Source of the DNA: Mycolicibacterium frederiksbergense
GTDB lineage: Bacteria > Actinomycetota > Actinomycetes > Mycobacteriales > Mycobacteriaceae
NCBI RefSeq assembly: GCF_012223425.1
Contig: NZ_CP038799.1
Location: 5,192,249-5,256,248, forward strand
Direction of reading: 5' to 3'
DNA: 64,000 bases
Positions 24,463 through 33,357 of the stretch are shown here, one piece after another. Within the stretch, counting starts at the first letter, position 1; each line of letters opens with the position of its first letter. The translations under genes and the position numbers were made by a program. The notes below the pieces were generated by a model that saw only the letters and a program-made list of their open reading frames with translations, did no database searches and was not told where the DNA came from.

Positions 24463-24530
24463 GCCCGGCTGAATCCGGCGTGGACGGTGCTGGATCTGGC
24501 CGACCGGTAGAATCAGCAGCGCATCGCCCT

Positions 24531-24715
24531 TGCGCGGGAGAGTTCCGTGACGGCCAGTCACGGGCGCCGAAGGAGCAATACCTCTCCGTCAACCTCTCAG
24601 GCACCCAGGACCGCGGACGGCCACGATGCCTCTGGAAAGTGGTGCCCCGCGCACCCGCCCATGGGGAAAGGCCGGACCGGCTGAATCTCTCAGGCGCCCC
24701 GACAGAGGGAGAGGG
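24531..24715 (+). ncRNA. Tandem glycine riboswitch in gcvP leader
   Basis: The 356-bp gap between resR and gcvP holds, after the hairpin at 24406-24462, two consecutive glycine-aptamer-like units. Unit 1 (about 24531-24614) contains GCGGGAGAG, GCGCCGAAGGAGCAA and CTCTCAGGCACC. Unit 2 (about 24627-24715) contains CTCTGGAAAG, a GGGGAAAGGC block and CTCTCAGGCGCC. Paired CTCTCAGGC motifs are the signature of glycine riboswitches. Glycine binding is expected to turn on gcvP for glycine breakdown. The remaining 35 bp to the start carry the GGGGAG ribosome-binding site. Confidence 0.9.
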
Positions 24716-24750
24716 ACTGGCTGTCCGCGCCCTCGAACAGGGGAGATCAC

Positions 24751-27579
24751 GTGTCTGTTGACCATTCCGGCTTCGTCGCCCGCCACATCGGGCCCGACGC
24801 CGACGCCATCGCCACCATGCTCGATGTCATCGGCGTCGGCTCGCTCGACGAGCTGGCCGACAAGGCACTTCCGGCCGGCATCCTCGACGCGGTCGGCGCC
24901 GACGGCCTGGCACCCGGCCTGGAACACCTGCCGCCGGCGGCCACCGAGGAAGAGGCTCTCGCCGAGCTGCGCGCCCTGGCCGACTCCAACACCGTGGCCG
25001 TGTCGATGATCGGCCAGGGGTACTTCGACACGCTGACCCCGCCGGTGCTCAAACGCAACATCCTGGAGAACCCGGCCTGGTACACCGCCTACACGCCGTA
25101 CCAGCCCGAGATCAGCCAGGGTCGGCTGGAGGCGCTGCTCAACTTCCAGACCATGGTCAGCGACCTGACCGGCCTGGATGTGGCGAACGCCTCGATGCTC
25201 GATGAGGGCACCGCCGCCGCCGAGGCGATGACGCTGATGCACCGTGCGGTGAAGGGCCCGTCCAACCGGCTGGCCGTCGACGCCGATGTGTACGCCCAGA
25301 CCGCGGCGGTGATCGCGACCCGCGCCGAGCCGCTGGGCATCGAGATCGTCACCGCCGACCTGCGCGACGGCCTGCCCGAGGGCGATTTCTTCGGTGTGAT
25401 CGTGCAGTTGCCGGGCGCCAGTGGACGGGTCGACGACTGGAGCGCACTGGTTGCCCAGGCCCATGAGCGCGGCGCGCTCGTCGCCGTGGGGGCCGACCTG
25501 TTGGCGACCACCCTGATCACCCCGCCCGGCGATATCGGCGCCGACGTCGCCTTCGGCACCACCCAACGTTTCGGTGTGCCCATGGGATTCGGCGGCCCGC
25601 ACGCCGGTTACCTGGCCGTGCACACCAAGCACGCCCGCCAGCTTCCCGGCCGCCTCGTCGGTGTCTCCGTCGACAGGGATGGGTCGCCGGCGTTCCGCCT
25701 GAGCCTGCAGACCCGCGAGCAGCACATCCGGCGCGACAAGGCGACCAGCAACATCTGCACCGCGCAGGTGCTGCTGGCCGTGATCGCGGCGATGTACGCC
25801 AGTTACCACGGCGCCGCCGGCCTGACCGCGATCGCCCGCGGGGTGCACGATCAGGCGGCGAAGATCGCTGCGGCCCTTGGTGATTCGCTGGTGCACGAGA
25901 GGTTCTTCGACACCGTGCTGGCCGAAGTTCCCGGCCGGGCCGATGAGATCGTCGCCGCGGCCAAGGCCGCGGGTGTCAACCTGTGGCGCGTCGACGCCGA
26001 TCACGTGTCGGTGGCCTGTGATGAGGCCACCACCGATGCGCATGTCGCGGCCGTGTTGGAAGCGTTCGCGGTGACCCCCGCGCCGGCTGCGGGAACCGAT
26101 ATCGCCACCCGGACGTCGGATTTCCTGACCCACCCGGCGTTCCACCTGTACCGCACCGAGACCTCGATGATGCGGTACCTGCGGTCGTTGGCGGACAAGG
26201 ACATTGCGCTGGACCGCAGCATGATCCCGCTCGGGTCGTGCACGATGAAGCTCAATGCGGCCGCCGAGATGGAACCGATCACCTGGCCGGAATTCGCCAA
26301 GCAGCATCCGTTCGCCCCGGCGTCGGACAATCCGGGCCTGCGCCGCCTGATCGCCGACCTGCAGGACTGGCTGACCGGCATCACCGGCTACGACGAGATC
26401 TCGTTGCAGCCCAACGCCGGATCGCAGGGGGAGTACGCCGGGCTGCTCGCCATCCAGGCCTACCACCGCGACAACGACCAGGCCGACCGCGACGTCTGCC
26501 TGATCCCGTCCAGTGCACACGGCACCAATGCGGCCTCCGCCGCACTGGTCGGGATGCGGGTGGTCGTGGTGTCCTGCCGCGCCAACGGTGACGTGGACCT
26601 CGATGACCTGCGCGCCAAGGTCGCTGCGCACGCGGATCGGCTGGCCGCGCTGATGATCACCTACCCGTCCACCCACGGGGTGTACGAGCATGATGTCGCC
26701 GACATCTGTGCGGCCGTGCATGATGCGGGCGGCCAGGTCTACGTGGACGGCGCCAACCTCAACGCGCTGGTCGGGCTGGCCCGACCGGGTCGTTTCGGCG
26801 GCGATGTCAGCCACCTCAACCTGCACAAGACGTTCTGCATCCCGCACGGTGGTGGGGGTCCCGGCGTCGGACCGGTCGCGGTGCGCAGCCACCTGGCGCC
26901 GTATCTGCCCGGCCATCCGCTGGCCGACGAACTCGGCGACAGCTACACCGTCTCGGCGGCCCCGTACGGGTCGGCGTCGATCCTGCCGATCACCTGGACC
27001 TACATCCGGATGATGGGCGGGGCCGGGCTGCGGGCAGCCTCGCTGACCGCGATCGCGTCGGCCAACTATGTGGCGCGCCGCCTCGACGAATACTTCCCGG
27101 TGCTTTACACCGGCGAGAACGGCATGGTCGCTCACGAGTGCATCCTGGATCTCAACGGCATCACCAAGGCCACCGGCGTCACCGTCGACGATGTGGCGAA
27201 GCGGTTGGCGGACTTCGGTTTCCACGCACCGACGATGAGCTTCCCGGTGGCCGGCACGCTCATGGTGGAGCCCACCGAGAGCGAGAGCCTGGCCGAGGTG
27301 GACGCGTTCTGTGACGCGATGATCGCCATCAAGGCCGAGATCGACAAGGTCGGTTCGGGGGAGTGGCCGGTGGAGGACAACCCGCTGCGCGGTGCCCCGC
27401 ACACCGCGGAGGCTCTGCTGGTGCCGGAGTGGTCGCACCCCTACACGCGGGAGCAGGCCGCCTATCCGTTGGGCAAGGGATTTCGTCCGAAGGTGTGGCC
27501 GCCGGTCCGCCGGATCGACGCCGCCTACGGCGACCGCAATCTGGTGTGTTCCTGCCCGCCGGTGGAGGCATTCGCTTAG
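24751..27579 (+). CDS. gcvP: Glycine dehydrogenase (decarboxylating), P protein
   Basis: The 942-residue protein is the single-chain P protein of the glycine cleavage system. It decarboxylates glycine with PLP and passes the aminomethyl group to lipoyl-GcvH. The PLP lysine is K693 in NLHKTFCIPHGGGGPGVGP, a textbook motif. Both pseudo-halves are present, so length is normal. The start is GTG 24751 with GGGGAG upstream. Expression is probably controlled by the tandem riboswitch in its leader. The hydrolase gene follows after 9 bp and may be cotranscribed. Confidence 0.96.
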   Translation: MSVDHSGFVARHIGPDADAIATMLDVIGVGSLDELADKALPAGILDAVGADGLAPGLEHLPPAATEEEALAELRALADSNTVAVSMIGQGYFDTLTPPVLKRNILENPAWYTAYTPYQPEISQGRLEALLNFQTMVSDLTGLDVANASMLDEGTAAAEAMTLMHRAVKGPSNRLAVDADVYAQTAAVIATRAEPLGIEIVTADLRDGLPEGDFFGVIVQLPGASGRVDDWSALVAQAHERGALVAVGADLLATTLITPPGDIGADVAFGTTQRFGVPMGFGGPHAGYLAVHTKHARQLPGRLVGVSVDRDGSPAFRLSLQTREQHIRRDKATSNICTAQVLLAVIAAMYASYHGAAGLTAIARGVHDQAAKIAAALGDSLVHERFFDTVLAEVPGRADEIVAAAKAAGVNLWRVDADHVSVACDEATTDAHVAAVLEAFAVTPAPAAGTDIATRTSDFLTHPAFHLYRTETSMMRYLRSLADKDIALDRSMIPLGSCTMKLNAAAEMEPITWPEFAKQHPFAPASDNPGLRRLIADLQDWLTGITGYDEISLQPNAGSQGEYAGLLAIQAYHRDNDQADRDVCLIPSSAHGTNAASAALVGMRVVVVSCRANGDVDLDDLRAKVAAHADRLAALMITYPSTHGVYEHDVADICAAVHDAGGQVYVDGANLNALVGLARPGRFGGDVSHLNLHKTFCIPHGGGGPGVGPVAVRSHLAPYLPGHPLADELGDSYTVSAAPYGSASILPITWTYIRMMGGAGLRAASLTAIASANYVARRLDEYFPVLYTGENGMVAHECILDLNGITKATGVTVDDVAKRLADFGFHAPTMSFPVAGTLMVEPTESESLAEVDAFCDAMIAIKAEIDKVGSGEWPVEDNPLRGAPHTAEALLVPEWSHPYTREQAAYPLGKGFRPKVWPPVRRIDAAYGDRNLVCSCPPVEAFA

Positions 27580-27588
27580 CCTGACCCG

Positions 27589-28491
27589 GTGCTGCCTGCA
27601 GATGTGCAGAACTGGGCCGACGGTGGACGCTTCCTGGCCACCTCCGCCGGTTCGGTGTTCGTCCGGTCCGCGCCCGGCGAGGGGCCGACGGTGCTTCTGC
27701 TGCACGGATTTCCGTCCAGCTCCTTCGATTACCGCGAGGTGGTCACCGAGCTGGCGGGCCGGTCGTGGGTGACGCTGGACTTCCTGGGCTTCGGTCTGTC
27801 GGACAAGCCTCGGTGGGCAGGAGCGCAGCGACCGGGGAGTCGGCGCCGACCGCACACCTACAGCCTGCTGGAACAGGCGGACCTGGTGCAGCAGGTGCTG
27901 GCCGAGACCATCACCGGGCCGGTCTCGATGGTGGCGCACGATATGGGCACGTCGGTGGCGACCGAGCTGCTGGCCCGCGATGTGGAGGGCCGGCTGCCGT
28001 TCGATCTGCGTTCCGCGGTGCTGACCAATGGCAGCGTGATCCTGGAGCGGGCCAGTCTGCGCCCGTCCCAGAAGGTGCTACGGGGACCGCTCGGACCGGT
28101 GATGTCGCGGCTGATCGGCCGGGGCGGTTTCGTGCGCGGCTTCGGCCGGCTGTTCGGTGCGGATCATCCGCTGACGGCGCAGGAGGCCGCGGCGCAATGG
28201 GCGTTGTTGGCGCACAACGACGGTCACCGGATCACGCACCTGCTGTGTGCCTATCTCGACGAGCGGGTGCGCTATGCGTCCCGGTGGCACGGTGCGATCA
28301 GTGCGTGGCAGAAGCCGCTGAGTTTCCTGTGGGGGCTGGACGATCCGGTGGCCACGGTCAACGTCCTCGCCGGACTGCGTGAACTGCGCCCGGCGGCGAA
28401 GGTGGTCGAACTGCCGGGCATCGGGCACTATCCCCAGGTCGAGGTGCCGGATGTGTTCGCCAGAGAGGCTCTCGGTCTGCTTCAGCTGTGA
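27589..28491 (+). CDS. Alpha/beta hydrolase, haloalkane dehalogenase/epoxide hydrolase type (LipZ-like)
   Basis: The 300-residue protein has the alpha/beta-hydrolase fold: oxyanion region LLLHGFPSSSFDY, nucleophile elbow VAHDMGTSVA, acid GLDDPVA and base GIGHYPQVE. The nucleophile position is Asp (HDMG), as in haloalkane dehalogenases and epoxide hydrolases, not Ser as in esterases. The gene after gcvB in M. tuberculosis (Rv1834, lipZ) is of this type. GLSDKP is followed by about 14 extra residues (RWAGAQRPGSRRRP) before HTYSLLEQADL; this insert carries a copy of a dispersed repeat. GTG 27589 starts it. Substrate unknown. Confidence 0.82.
   Translation: MLPADVQNWADGGRFLATSAGSVFVRSAPGEGPTVLLLHGFPSSSFDYREVVTELAGRSWVTLDFLGFGLSDKPRWAGAQRPGSRRRPHTYSLLEQADLVQQVLAETITGPVSMVAHDMGTSVATELLARDVEGRLPFDLRSAVLTNGSVILERASLRPSQKVLRGPLGPVMSRLIGRGGFVRGFGRLFGADHPLTAQEAAAQWALLAHNDGHRITHLLCAYLDERVRYASRWHGAISAWQKPLSFLWGLDDPVATVNVLAGLRELRPAAKVVELPGIGHYPQVEVPDVFAREALGLLQL
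27818..27850 (+). repeat. Single repeat unit inserted in alpha/beta hydrolase gene
   Basis: GAGCGCAGCGACCGGGG (27821-27837) followed by AGTCGGCGC aligns with the second 30-bp unit in pgsA2 with one extra C and a few changes. It falls in a loop after GLSDKP and ends in the palindrome GTCGGCGCCGAC (27839-27850). Confidence 0.45.
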
Positions 28492-28904
28492 GCGGCGTCG
28501 AACTCCCGACGCGCCGCTGCGATATCGCCCTGGTGGCGTTCGGTCCACCGGACCAGCGATTGGACGGTCTGGTGCAGGGTGCGCCCGAGATCGGTGAGTT
28601 CGTAGTCGACCCGGGGCGGGACGACGGGATGCACGGTGCGGCGCACCAGGCCGTCGCGTTCGAGCTGGCGCAGCGTGACGGTCAGCATCCGCTGGCTGAC
28701 GCCGTCGATCATGCGTTTGAGCTCGGTGAATCGCATGGAACCGTCATCGAGCAGGGCGATGACGAGCAGCGACCATTTGTCCGCGATCCGGTCGAGGATC
28801 TGGCGGACCTCACAGTCCTCGCGCCGATCCCACTGGAAGGCGTCCGGGCAGCAGTCGGTTACCTCAGGGGTACCGGCTGACTTCGAAGTGCCTTCTTCCG
28901 CCAC
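28482..28904 (-). CDS. HxlR-family transcriptional regulator
   Basis: This protein of about 140 residues carries an HxlR/MarR-like winged helix: CEVRQILDRIADKWSLLVIALLDDGSMRFTELKRMIDGVSQRMLTVTLRQLERDGLV. The cysteines CCPDA and CEVR at its N-terminal side resemble redox-sensing HxlR members. GTG 28904 is chosen so that the palindrome at 28932-28948 stays noncoding; TTG 28940 is an alternative. It is divergent from the MFS gene, which it probably represses. Its stop overlaps the hydrolase gene end by 10 bp. Confidence 0.82.
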   Translation of the reverse strand: MAEEGTSKSAGTPEVTDCCPDAFQWDRREDCEVRQILDRIADKWSLLVIALLDDGSMRFTELKRMIDGVSQRMLTVTLRQLERDGLVRRTVHPVVPPRVDYELTDLGRTLHQTVQSLVRWTERHQGDIAAARREFDAAHS

Positions 28905-28931
28905 ACCGCCATGGTGCCTGATGATGTGGTC

Positions 28932-28948
28932 AGTTACCAATAGGAACT
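28932..28948. promoter_or_regulatory. Probable HxlR operator between divergent genes
   Basis: AGTTACCAATAGGAACT has AGTT/AACT ends and pairs at six of eight positions about its centre. It lies 28 bp upstream of the regulator start and 15 bp upstream of the MFS start, so one dimer could control both. Confidence 0.5.
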
Positions 28949-28962
28949 CAAGGTTGGGGTAG

Positions 28963-30372
28963 ATGGACACAGTTGCGGCACATCCCACACGTACGCCCTC
29001 GCGGACCCGCTCGGCGCTGCTCCTGGTGGCGCTCTGCGGGGCGGCTTTCCTGGAGGGCATCGACATCGCGATGTTCAACATCGCCCTGCCGGTGATCCGC
29101 GAGGCGCTGGGGCTGCCGACCGTCCAACTCCAGTGGATCGTCAGCGGTTACGTCATCGGCTACGGCGGTTTCATGTTGCTGGGCGGGCGCACCGCCGATG
29201 TCTACGGGCGGCGGCGGGTGTTCCTGATCGCCCTGGTCGTCTTCATCGGCGTCTCCGCGCTGGGGGGCGTCGCCCCCAGTGGAGCGATGATCATCGCGGT
29301 CCGCGTCATCACCGGGATCGCGGCGGCCTTCCTGATGCCGGCCGGGCTCGCGATCATCACCACCAGCTTTCCCGAAGGCCCGCAACGGGATCGCGCGGTG
29401 CTCATCTACGCGGGCATCGGCGCGGCCGGGTTCTCGCTCGGGCTCGTCGCCGGCGGCGTGCTGACGGCCTTCGGCTGGCGTTGGGTCTTCTTCGCTCCCG
29501 TCGTGCTCGCGCTGGCCGTGCTGGCCCTGGGTTTTCCGCTGATCCCACGCGACACCGTGGCAGCGCGCCGTTCACTCGACCTGCCCGGCGCTCTGCTGAT
29601 CACCGGCGCGGTGGTCCTGACCGTCGCCACGATCGAGAATGCCGCGCACGCCTCCGTTTTCGCCTCGGCAGCGACAGGTGCCGTCGCGCTCATGCTGTTC
29701 GCCGCATTCACCGTCCGGCAGCGCACCGCCGCCGACCCGCTCGTCCCTCCTGGTCTGCTGCGCAACGACAGCCTGGTCAACGCCTACATCGGTGCCGGCT
29801 GCCTGGCGGGTGGCTTCATGGGATTCCAGTTCATCGTGGTGCTCTACCTGCAGGAATTACGCGGTTGGTCGGCACTGACGACGGCGTTGGCGCTGCTGGT
29901 GGTCGCCATCGACGCCATCCTCGCGCCGACACTGACCCCGGTCCTGGTCCGCAGGTTCGGGCTGTGGCGGGTCATCGCGGCCGGCATGTTCTTCTCGGCA
30001 TTGTCGTTCGCCTTGTTCACCGGTGTCGAGGACGACTGGGTCTATCTGAGCATGCTGCCGAGCTTCCTGGCGCTGGGGATCGCGTTCACCCTGGCCTACG
30101 GCCCACTGACCATTGCCGCCACCGACGGCGTCGAGGAATCAGCGCAGGGCCTGACCGGGGGGTTGCTCTACACCACGTTCCAGTTCGGCGCGGCGATCGG
30201 GCTCGCCGTCACCACCGCCGTTCAGGTCGCCGTCCTGGCAACTGGTGCCGACCTGCTCGAGTCATACCGTGCGGCGCTGCTGGTGCCGCTCGGGGTCGGA
30301 CTGATCGGCATCGCGGTGACACTGCCGCGGGCGTGGCGGGCTCCGCGGGGGTGCGCCACCGCAGCGGAGTAG
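28963..30372 (+). CDS. MFS drug exporter, DHA2 (14-helix) type
   Basis: The 469-residue protein has about 14 hydrophobic segments and the motif GGRTADVYGRRRVFL between helices 2 and 3, typical of the EmrB/QacA branch of major facilitator proteins. The helix-5 antiporter motif (GAAGFSLGLVAGGVL) marks a drug:H+ antiporter. ATG 28963 lies 59 bp from the divergent HxlR regulator, a layout usual for inducible efflux of electrophiles, quinones or disinfectants. The compound exported cannot be inferred. Confidence 0.85.
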   Translation: MDTVAAHPTRTPSRTRSALLLVALCGAAFLEGIDIAMFNIALPVIREALGLPTVQLQWIVSGYVIGYGGFMLLGGRTADVYGRRRVFLIALVVFIGVSALGGVAPSGAMIIAVRVITGIAAAFLMPAGLAIITTSFPEGPQRDRAVLIYAGIGAAGFSLGLVAGGVLTAFGWRWVFFAPVVLALAVLALGFPLIPRDTVAARRSLDLPGALLITGAVVLTVATIENAAHASVFASAATGAVALMLFAAFTVRQRTAADPLVPPGLLRNDSLVNAYIGAGCLAGGFMGFQFIVVLYLQELRGWSALTTALALLVVAIDAILAPTLTPVLVRRFGLWRVIAAGMFFSALSFALFTGVEDDWVYLSMLPSFLALGIAFTLAYGPLTIAATDGVEESAQGLTGGLLYTTFQFGAAIGLAVTTAVQVAVLATGADLLESYRAALLVPLGVGLIGIAVTLPRAWRAPRGCATAAE

Positions 30373-30382
30373 CTTGGGCACC

Positions 30383-31237
30383 ATGGACCGGCTGTGGCAC
30401 AGCTATTTCCGTCGCCCGGCCCACGTGCCCGTGCTGCGGTTCGATCCCGGTCGCCAAAGGTGGATCACCGCACGCGAAACGGCCACGCCATGCCACGTCG
30501 ACCGTCTCACCGTCACGACGTACAACATCTGGTTCAACGACAAGCACGCCCGGCAGCGCCACCGCACCATCGCCGATCTGCTGTCCCGAGAATCCCCGGA
30601 CATCATGGCTTTTCAGGAGGTGACTCCCGATGCGCTCACCGTGTTCGGAGAACAACCATGGATCCGGGAGCACTATCGCAGTGCCGCGGTTGTCGGGGGC
30701 CGCCGGGGCAACTATGGCATGCTGCTGCTGTCCCGCGTCCCCGTCGACAGCGTCACCTACACGCCGCTGCCGACCCGATTGTCCCGCGGATACCTGACCG
30801 CACAGCTCACCGTCAACGGTGAGCGGCTGACCGTCGTCGGTATCCATCTCGAGAGCGGAAAGGCGTCAGCGTCTCTGCGTGCCCGCCAACTCGGGCGGAT
30901 CTTCGCATCCCAGCGCGACGCCGAGAACGTGGTGATGTTGGGCGACTTCAACATCCGTGACTCCGAGAACGCCATCATCGACCCGGACTACCGGGACGCC
31001 TGGCCGGTGCTGCGCCCGGGAGAACCCGGGTACACCGAGGACACCACCATCAACCACATGCGGTTCGACATGAAGGACAAACGCCGCCACGTCCGATTCG
31101 ACCGGGTGCTCACCACGGGTGACGCCTGGGTGCCCGAATCGATCGAACTACTGGGCCGCGAACCGATTTCGGCCGCACTGCCGCGGGTGTTCCCGTCGGA
31201 TCACTTCGGGGTGCGCTGCGTGCTGCGGCGGCGCTGA
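30383..31237 (+). CDS. Endonuclease/exonuclease/phosphatase (EEP) family protein
   Basis: The 284-residue protein has all EEP-fold catalytic blocks: TYNIW, FQEVTPD, VVGIHLESGK, MLGDFNIRD and PSDHFGV. The family cleaves phosphodiester or phosphotyrosyl bonds with Mg2+; the order resembles TDP2-like phosphodiesterases that remove protein adducts from DNA ends, but other substrates are possible. No signal peptide. ATG 30383 is preferred over TTG 30374. It is 10 bp downstream of the MFS exporter, so it may be cotranscribed, and it converges on the vWA gene. Confidence 0.83.
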   Translation: MDRLWHSYFRRPAHVPVLRFDPGRQRWITARETATPCHVDRLTVTTYNIWFNDKHARQRHRTIADLLSRESPDIMAFQEVTPDALTVFGEQPWIREHYRSAAVVGGRRGNYGMLLLSRVPVDSVTYTPLPTRLSRGYLTAQLTVNGERLTVVGIHLESGKASASLRARQLGRIFASQRDAENVVMLGDFNIRDSENAIIDPDYRDAWPVLRPGEPGYTEDTTINHMRFDMKDKRRHVRFDRVLTTGDAWVPESIELLGREPISAALPRVFPSDHFGVRCVLRRR

Positions 31238-31247
31238 AGCGAGGAGC

Positions 31248-33311
31248 TCAGCCCAGGAAGTCGGCGACCGCATCGGCCAGACCGGGATCGGCCGAGCTGG
31301 GCACATTGCGGTACTCGCCGCCACTGGCCCGTGCCACCTCTTCCCACGTCGAGCGGTCCGGGTCGTCGCCGAGATTGATGACGTTCACCGCGACCGGCCG
31401 GTCCGTGTCCACCGCGCCCTGGATGTAGGAGATCAGTCCCGGGCCGTCCAGGCTGCGGTCGGTGTGCGGGCCGGAGGTGATCACCAGCACCGAATTCGGT
31501 TCACCGGCGCGGAAGTTCGCCAGCGCGTCGGCGTAGATCAGCCGCAGCGTGGTGAAGGACACCGCGCCGCCACCGGAGCTCGTCTGGGACTGCAGATTCG
31601 TCGACAGCGCCGCCGAGCGGGGTTCACCACCGACATCGTCGCCGAGTGGTCCGGTGGTGGTCACCGAGCGTCCCGCCACCCCGTCGAAGGTCCACAGCCC
31701 CACCGACGATGTCGGCGACAGCATCTGCAGCCGGTCGTTGAGCGCGGTGGTCACATTGGCCAGCCGGCTGCGGCCTCCCTCGTCGACGGGCATCGACTGA
31801 TCGAGCATCACGGTGACCGTGCCGCTCTGGGCGGGTGCGGTCATCCGGGTGGCCAGGGTGGCGCGGGACTGCGCGTCACCGAAGGACAACGGCTGGGCGA
31901 GCGCCGGGAAATCGGTGACCGGGCTGCCCGGCGGTGCCACCCCTTCGACCCGGAATCCGGCCTTGGCGAGTTCGGCGAGTTGCTCGGGTTTGCGCATGAA
32001 GCGGTCGAACTCGCTTGCCGCGGTCAGCTGTTCCTTGGACAGCCAGTCGCCGCTGAGCAGCACCGCGGGGAAGTCGGCGACGGCGGCCGGCCCCGAGGGG
32101 ATCCAGGAACCGAGCTTGCCGGCAGCATCGTCGAGGTTCGCGCCCCGCTCGAACAGCTTCTGTTCGGTGGTGGCGACGGCGTGCACCGGTGCGGTCGCGG
32201 GGTCGGCGGCGTTGACGAGGGCGTCCAAAGCGGTCGAGGCCGCGGCGTCGGCCAACTCGGGTTGCCCGGCAAGCAGGCGTTGAGCCGCGCCCGCGCCCGC
32301 GCTGCCCGGCGATCCGGCGGGCGCCGAGGCGGCGGCCACCGCTTCGGAGGCCAGGTAGGCGGCGTCGCTGTTGTCGGTGAGCGGCAGCGCCAGTTTCAGG
32401 CCACCCCAGCCCGGCAGGTTGAGCCCGTCCAGGCCGGCCGGGTCGCTCTGCAGCCCCGGCAGGGCCGACCAGCTCTGCTGGCCCAGCGCATCCTTGAGCT
32501 CGGGCCGGACGGCCAGCACGACGGGGGAGCTCACCAGCGGCCGGCTGTCGATGACGGTTTTGCCGCCGCTGGCCGTCTCCAGCCGTGCCTCCGAGATCGA
32601 GCTCGCCGGAATCCACAGGGCCGGGCGGTCACCGAGTTCGCCAGGCCAGGACTCGGCGAAACCGTTGATCACCGCGGTGGAGTCCGCGGCCCGCACCGCG
32701 ACCTGCACACAACGGTCGCCCACCGGGTCGGCGGTCGCGCTGTACTGCTCGGCGAAGGTGCCCACCTGTTCGGCGATGGCAGGGTCGGCGATGACCGCGA
32801 CGGTCACCTCGCCCTCGACGCAGCGATCGGCGGAGGCCTGGCTGCGGTTGGACAGCGCGTCACCGAAGAAGCGCCACAGGATGACGGCGCCGACCACCAC
32901 CACGACGGTGATGAGAGCGCCGATGACGACGGGGCTGACCTTGCGCCGCCCGGTGGTCACCGCACGGTGACTGCCGGTCCACTCGCCGTCCTCGTAGGTG
33001 CGCTGGCGGCCGGTGACCGAGAAAGCCTGGGTCGGCGAATCCTCGTCGGCGACGGCGGGGAAACCTCGCGGCGCCGGGTCGGGCTCGTCGTACCCGCGAT
33101 CGACTTCGTACTGGTAGTCGTCCGGACCGTACTCATCGGACCCGTAGTCATCGGACCGGTATTCGCCAGGACCGTATTCGTCGGCCCCATAACCGGCGTC
33201 GCGGAAACCTGCATCACTGTCCCCGGCGGGTTCCGACCCGTAACCGGCGTCCGGCCCGTTGCCGGTCCGGTCGTCGGCCTCGTCGGGGTCGGGAATGCTG
33301 TGCCTGCCCAT
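31248..33311 (-). CDS. vWA-domain membrane-anchored protein (Rv1836c-like)
   Basis: The 687-residue protein begins with a long acidic, Tyr/Asp/Gly-rich cytosolic tail (1-120) with DEYGP/DDYGS repeats, then one transmembrane helix (about 127-148, VIGALITVVVVVGAVILW). The extracytoplasmic part contains a solute-binding-protein-like region (about 160-470) and a C-terminal von Willebrand A domain (from about 490, VTVMLDQSMPVDEGGRSRL). The MIDAS motif reads DQSMP, lacking the last Ser of DxSxS, so metal binding may be weak. It is the neighbour of glcB as Rv1836c is. Function unknown; the repeat tail could be phosphorylated or bind partners. Confidence 0.82.
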   Translation of the reverse strand: MGRHSIPDPDEADDRTGNGPDAGYGSEPAGDSDAGFRDAGYGADEYGPGEYRSDDYGSDEYGPDDYQYEVDRGYDEPDPAPRGFPAVADEDSPTQAFSVTGRQRTYEDGEWTGSHRAVTTGRRKVSPVVIGALITVVVVVGAVILWRFFGDALSNRSQASADRCVEGEVTVAVIADPAIAEQVGTFAEQYSATADPVGDRCVQVAVRAADSTAVINGFAESWPGELGDRPALWIPASSISEARLETASGGKTVIDSRPLVSSPVVLAVRPELKDALGQQSWSALPGLQSDPAGLDGLNLPGWGGLKLALPLTDNSDAAYLASEAVAAASAPAGSPGSAGAGAAQRLLAGQPELADAAASTALDALVNAADPATAPVHAVATTEQKLFERGANLDDAAGKLGSWIPSGPAAVADFPAVLLSGDWLSKEQLTAASEFDRFMRKPEQLAELAKAGFRVEGVAPPGSPVTDFPALAQPLSFGDAQSRATLATRMTAPAQSGTVTVMLDQSMPVDEGGRSRLANVTTALNDRLQMLSPTSSVGLWTFDGVAGRSVTTTGPLGDDVGGEPRSAALSTNLQSQTSSGGGAVSFTTLRLIYADALANFRAGEPNSVLVITSGPHTDRSLDGPGLISYIQGAVDTDRPVAVNVINLGDDPDRSTWEEVARASGGEYRNVPSSADPGLADAVADFLG

Positions 33312-33357
33312 CCCTACCCTCTTAACTCGTCGTGTCGAATGCCCCGCCGAAGTCTAG

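Noticed and set aside
24589..27939. A 1116-codon open frame on the minus strand antisense to gcvP.
   Set aside because: It is the third-position shadow of gcvP in GC-rich DNA: Arg/Gly/His/Val-rich, no domain, and it runs through the riboswitch.
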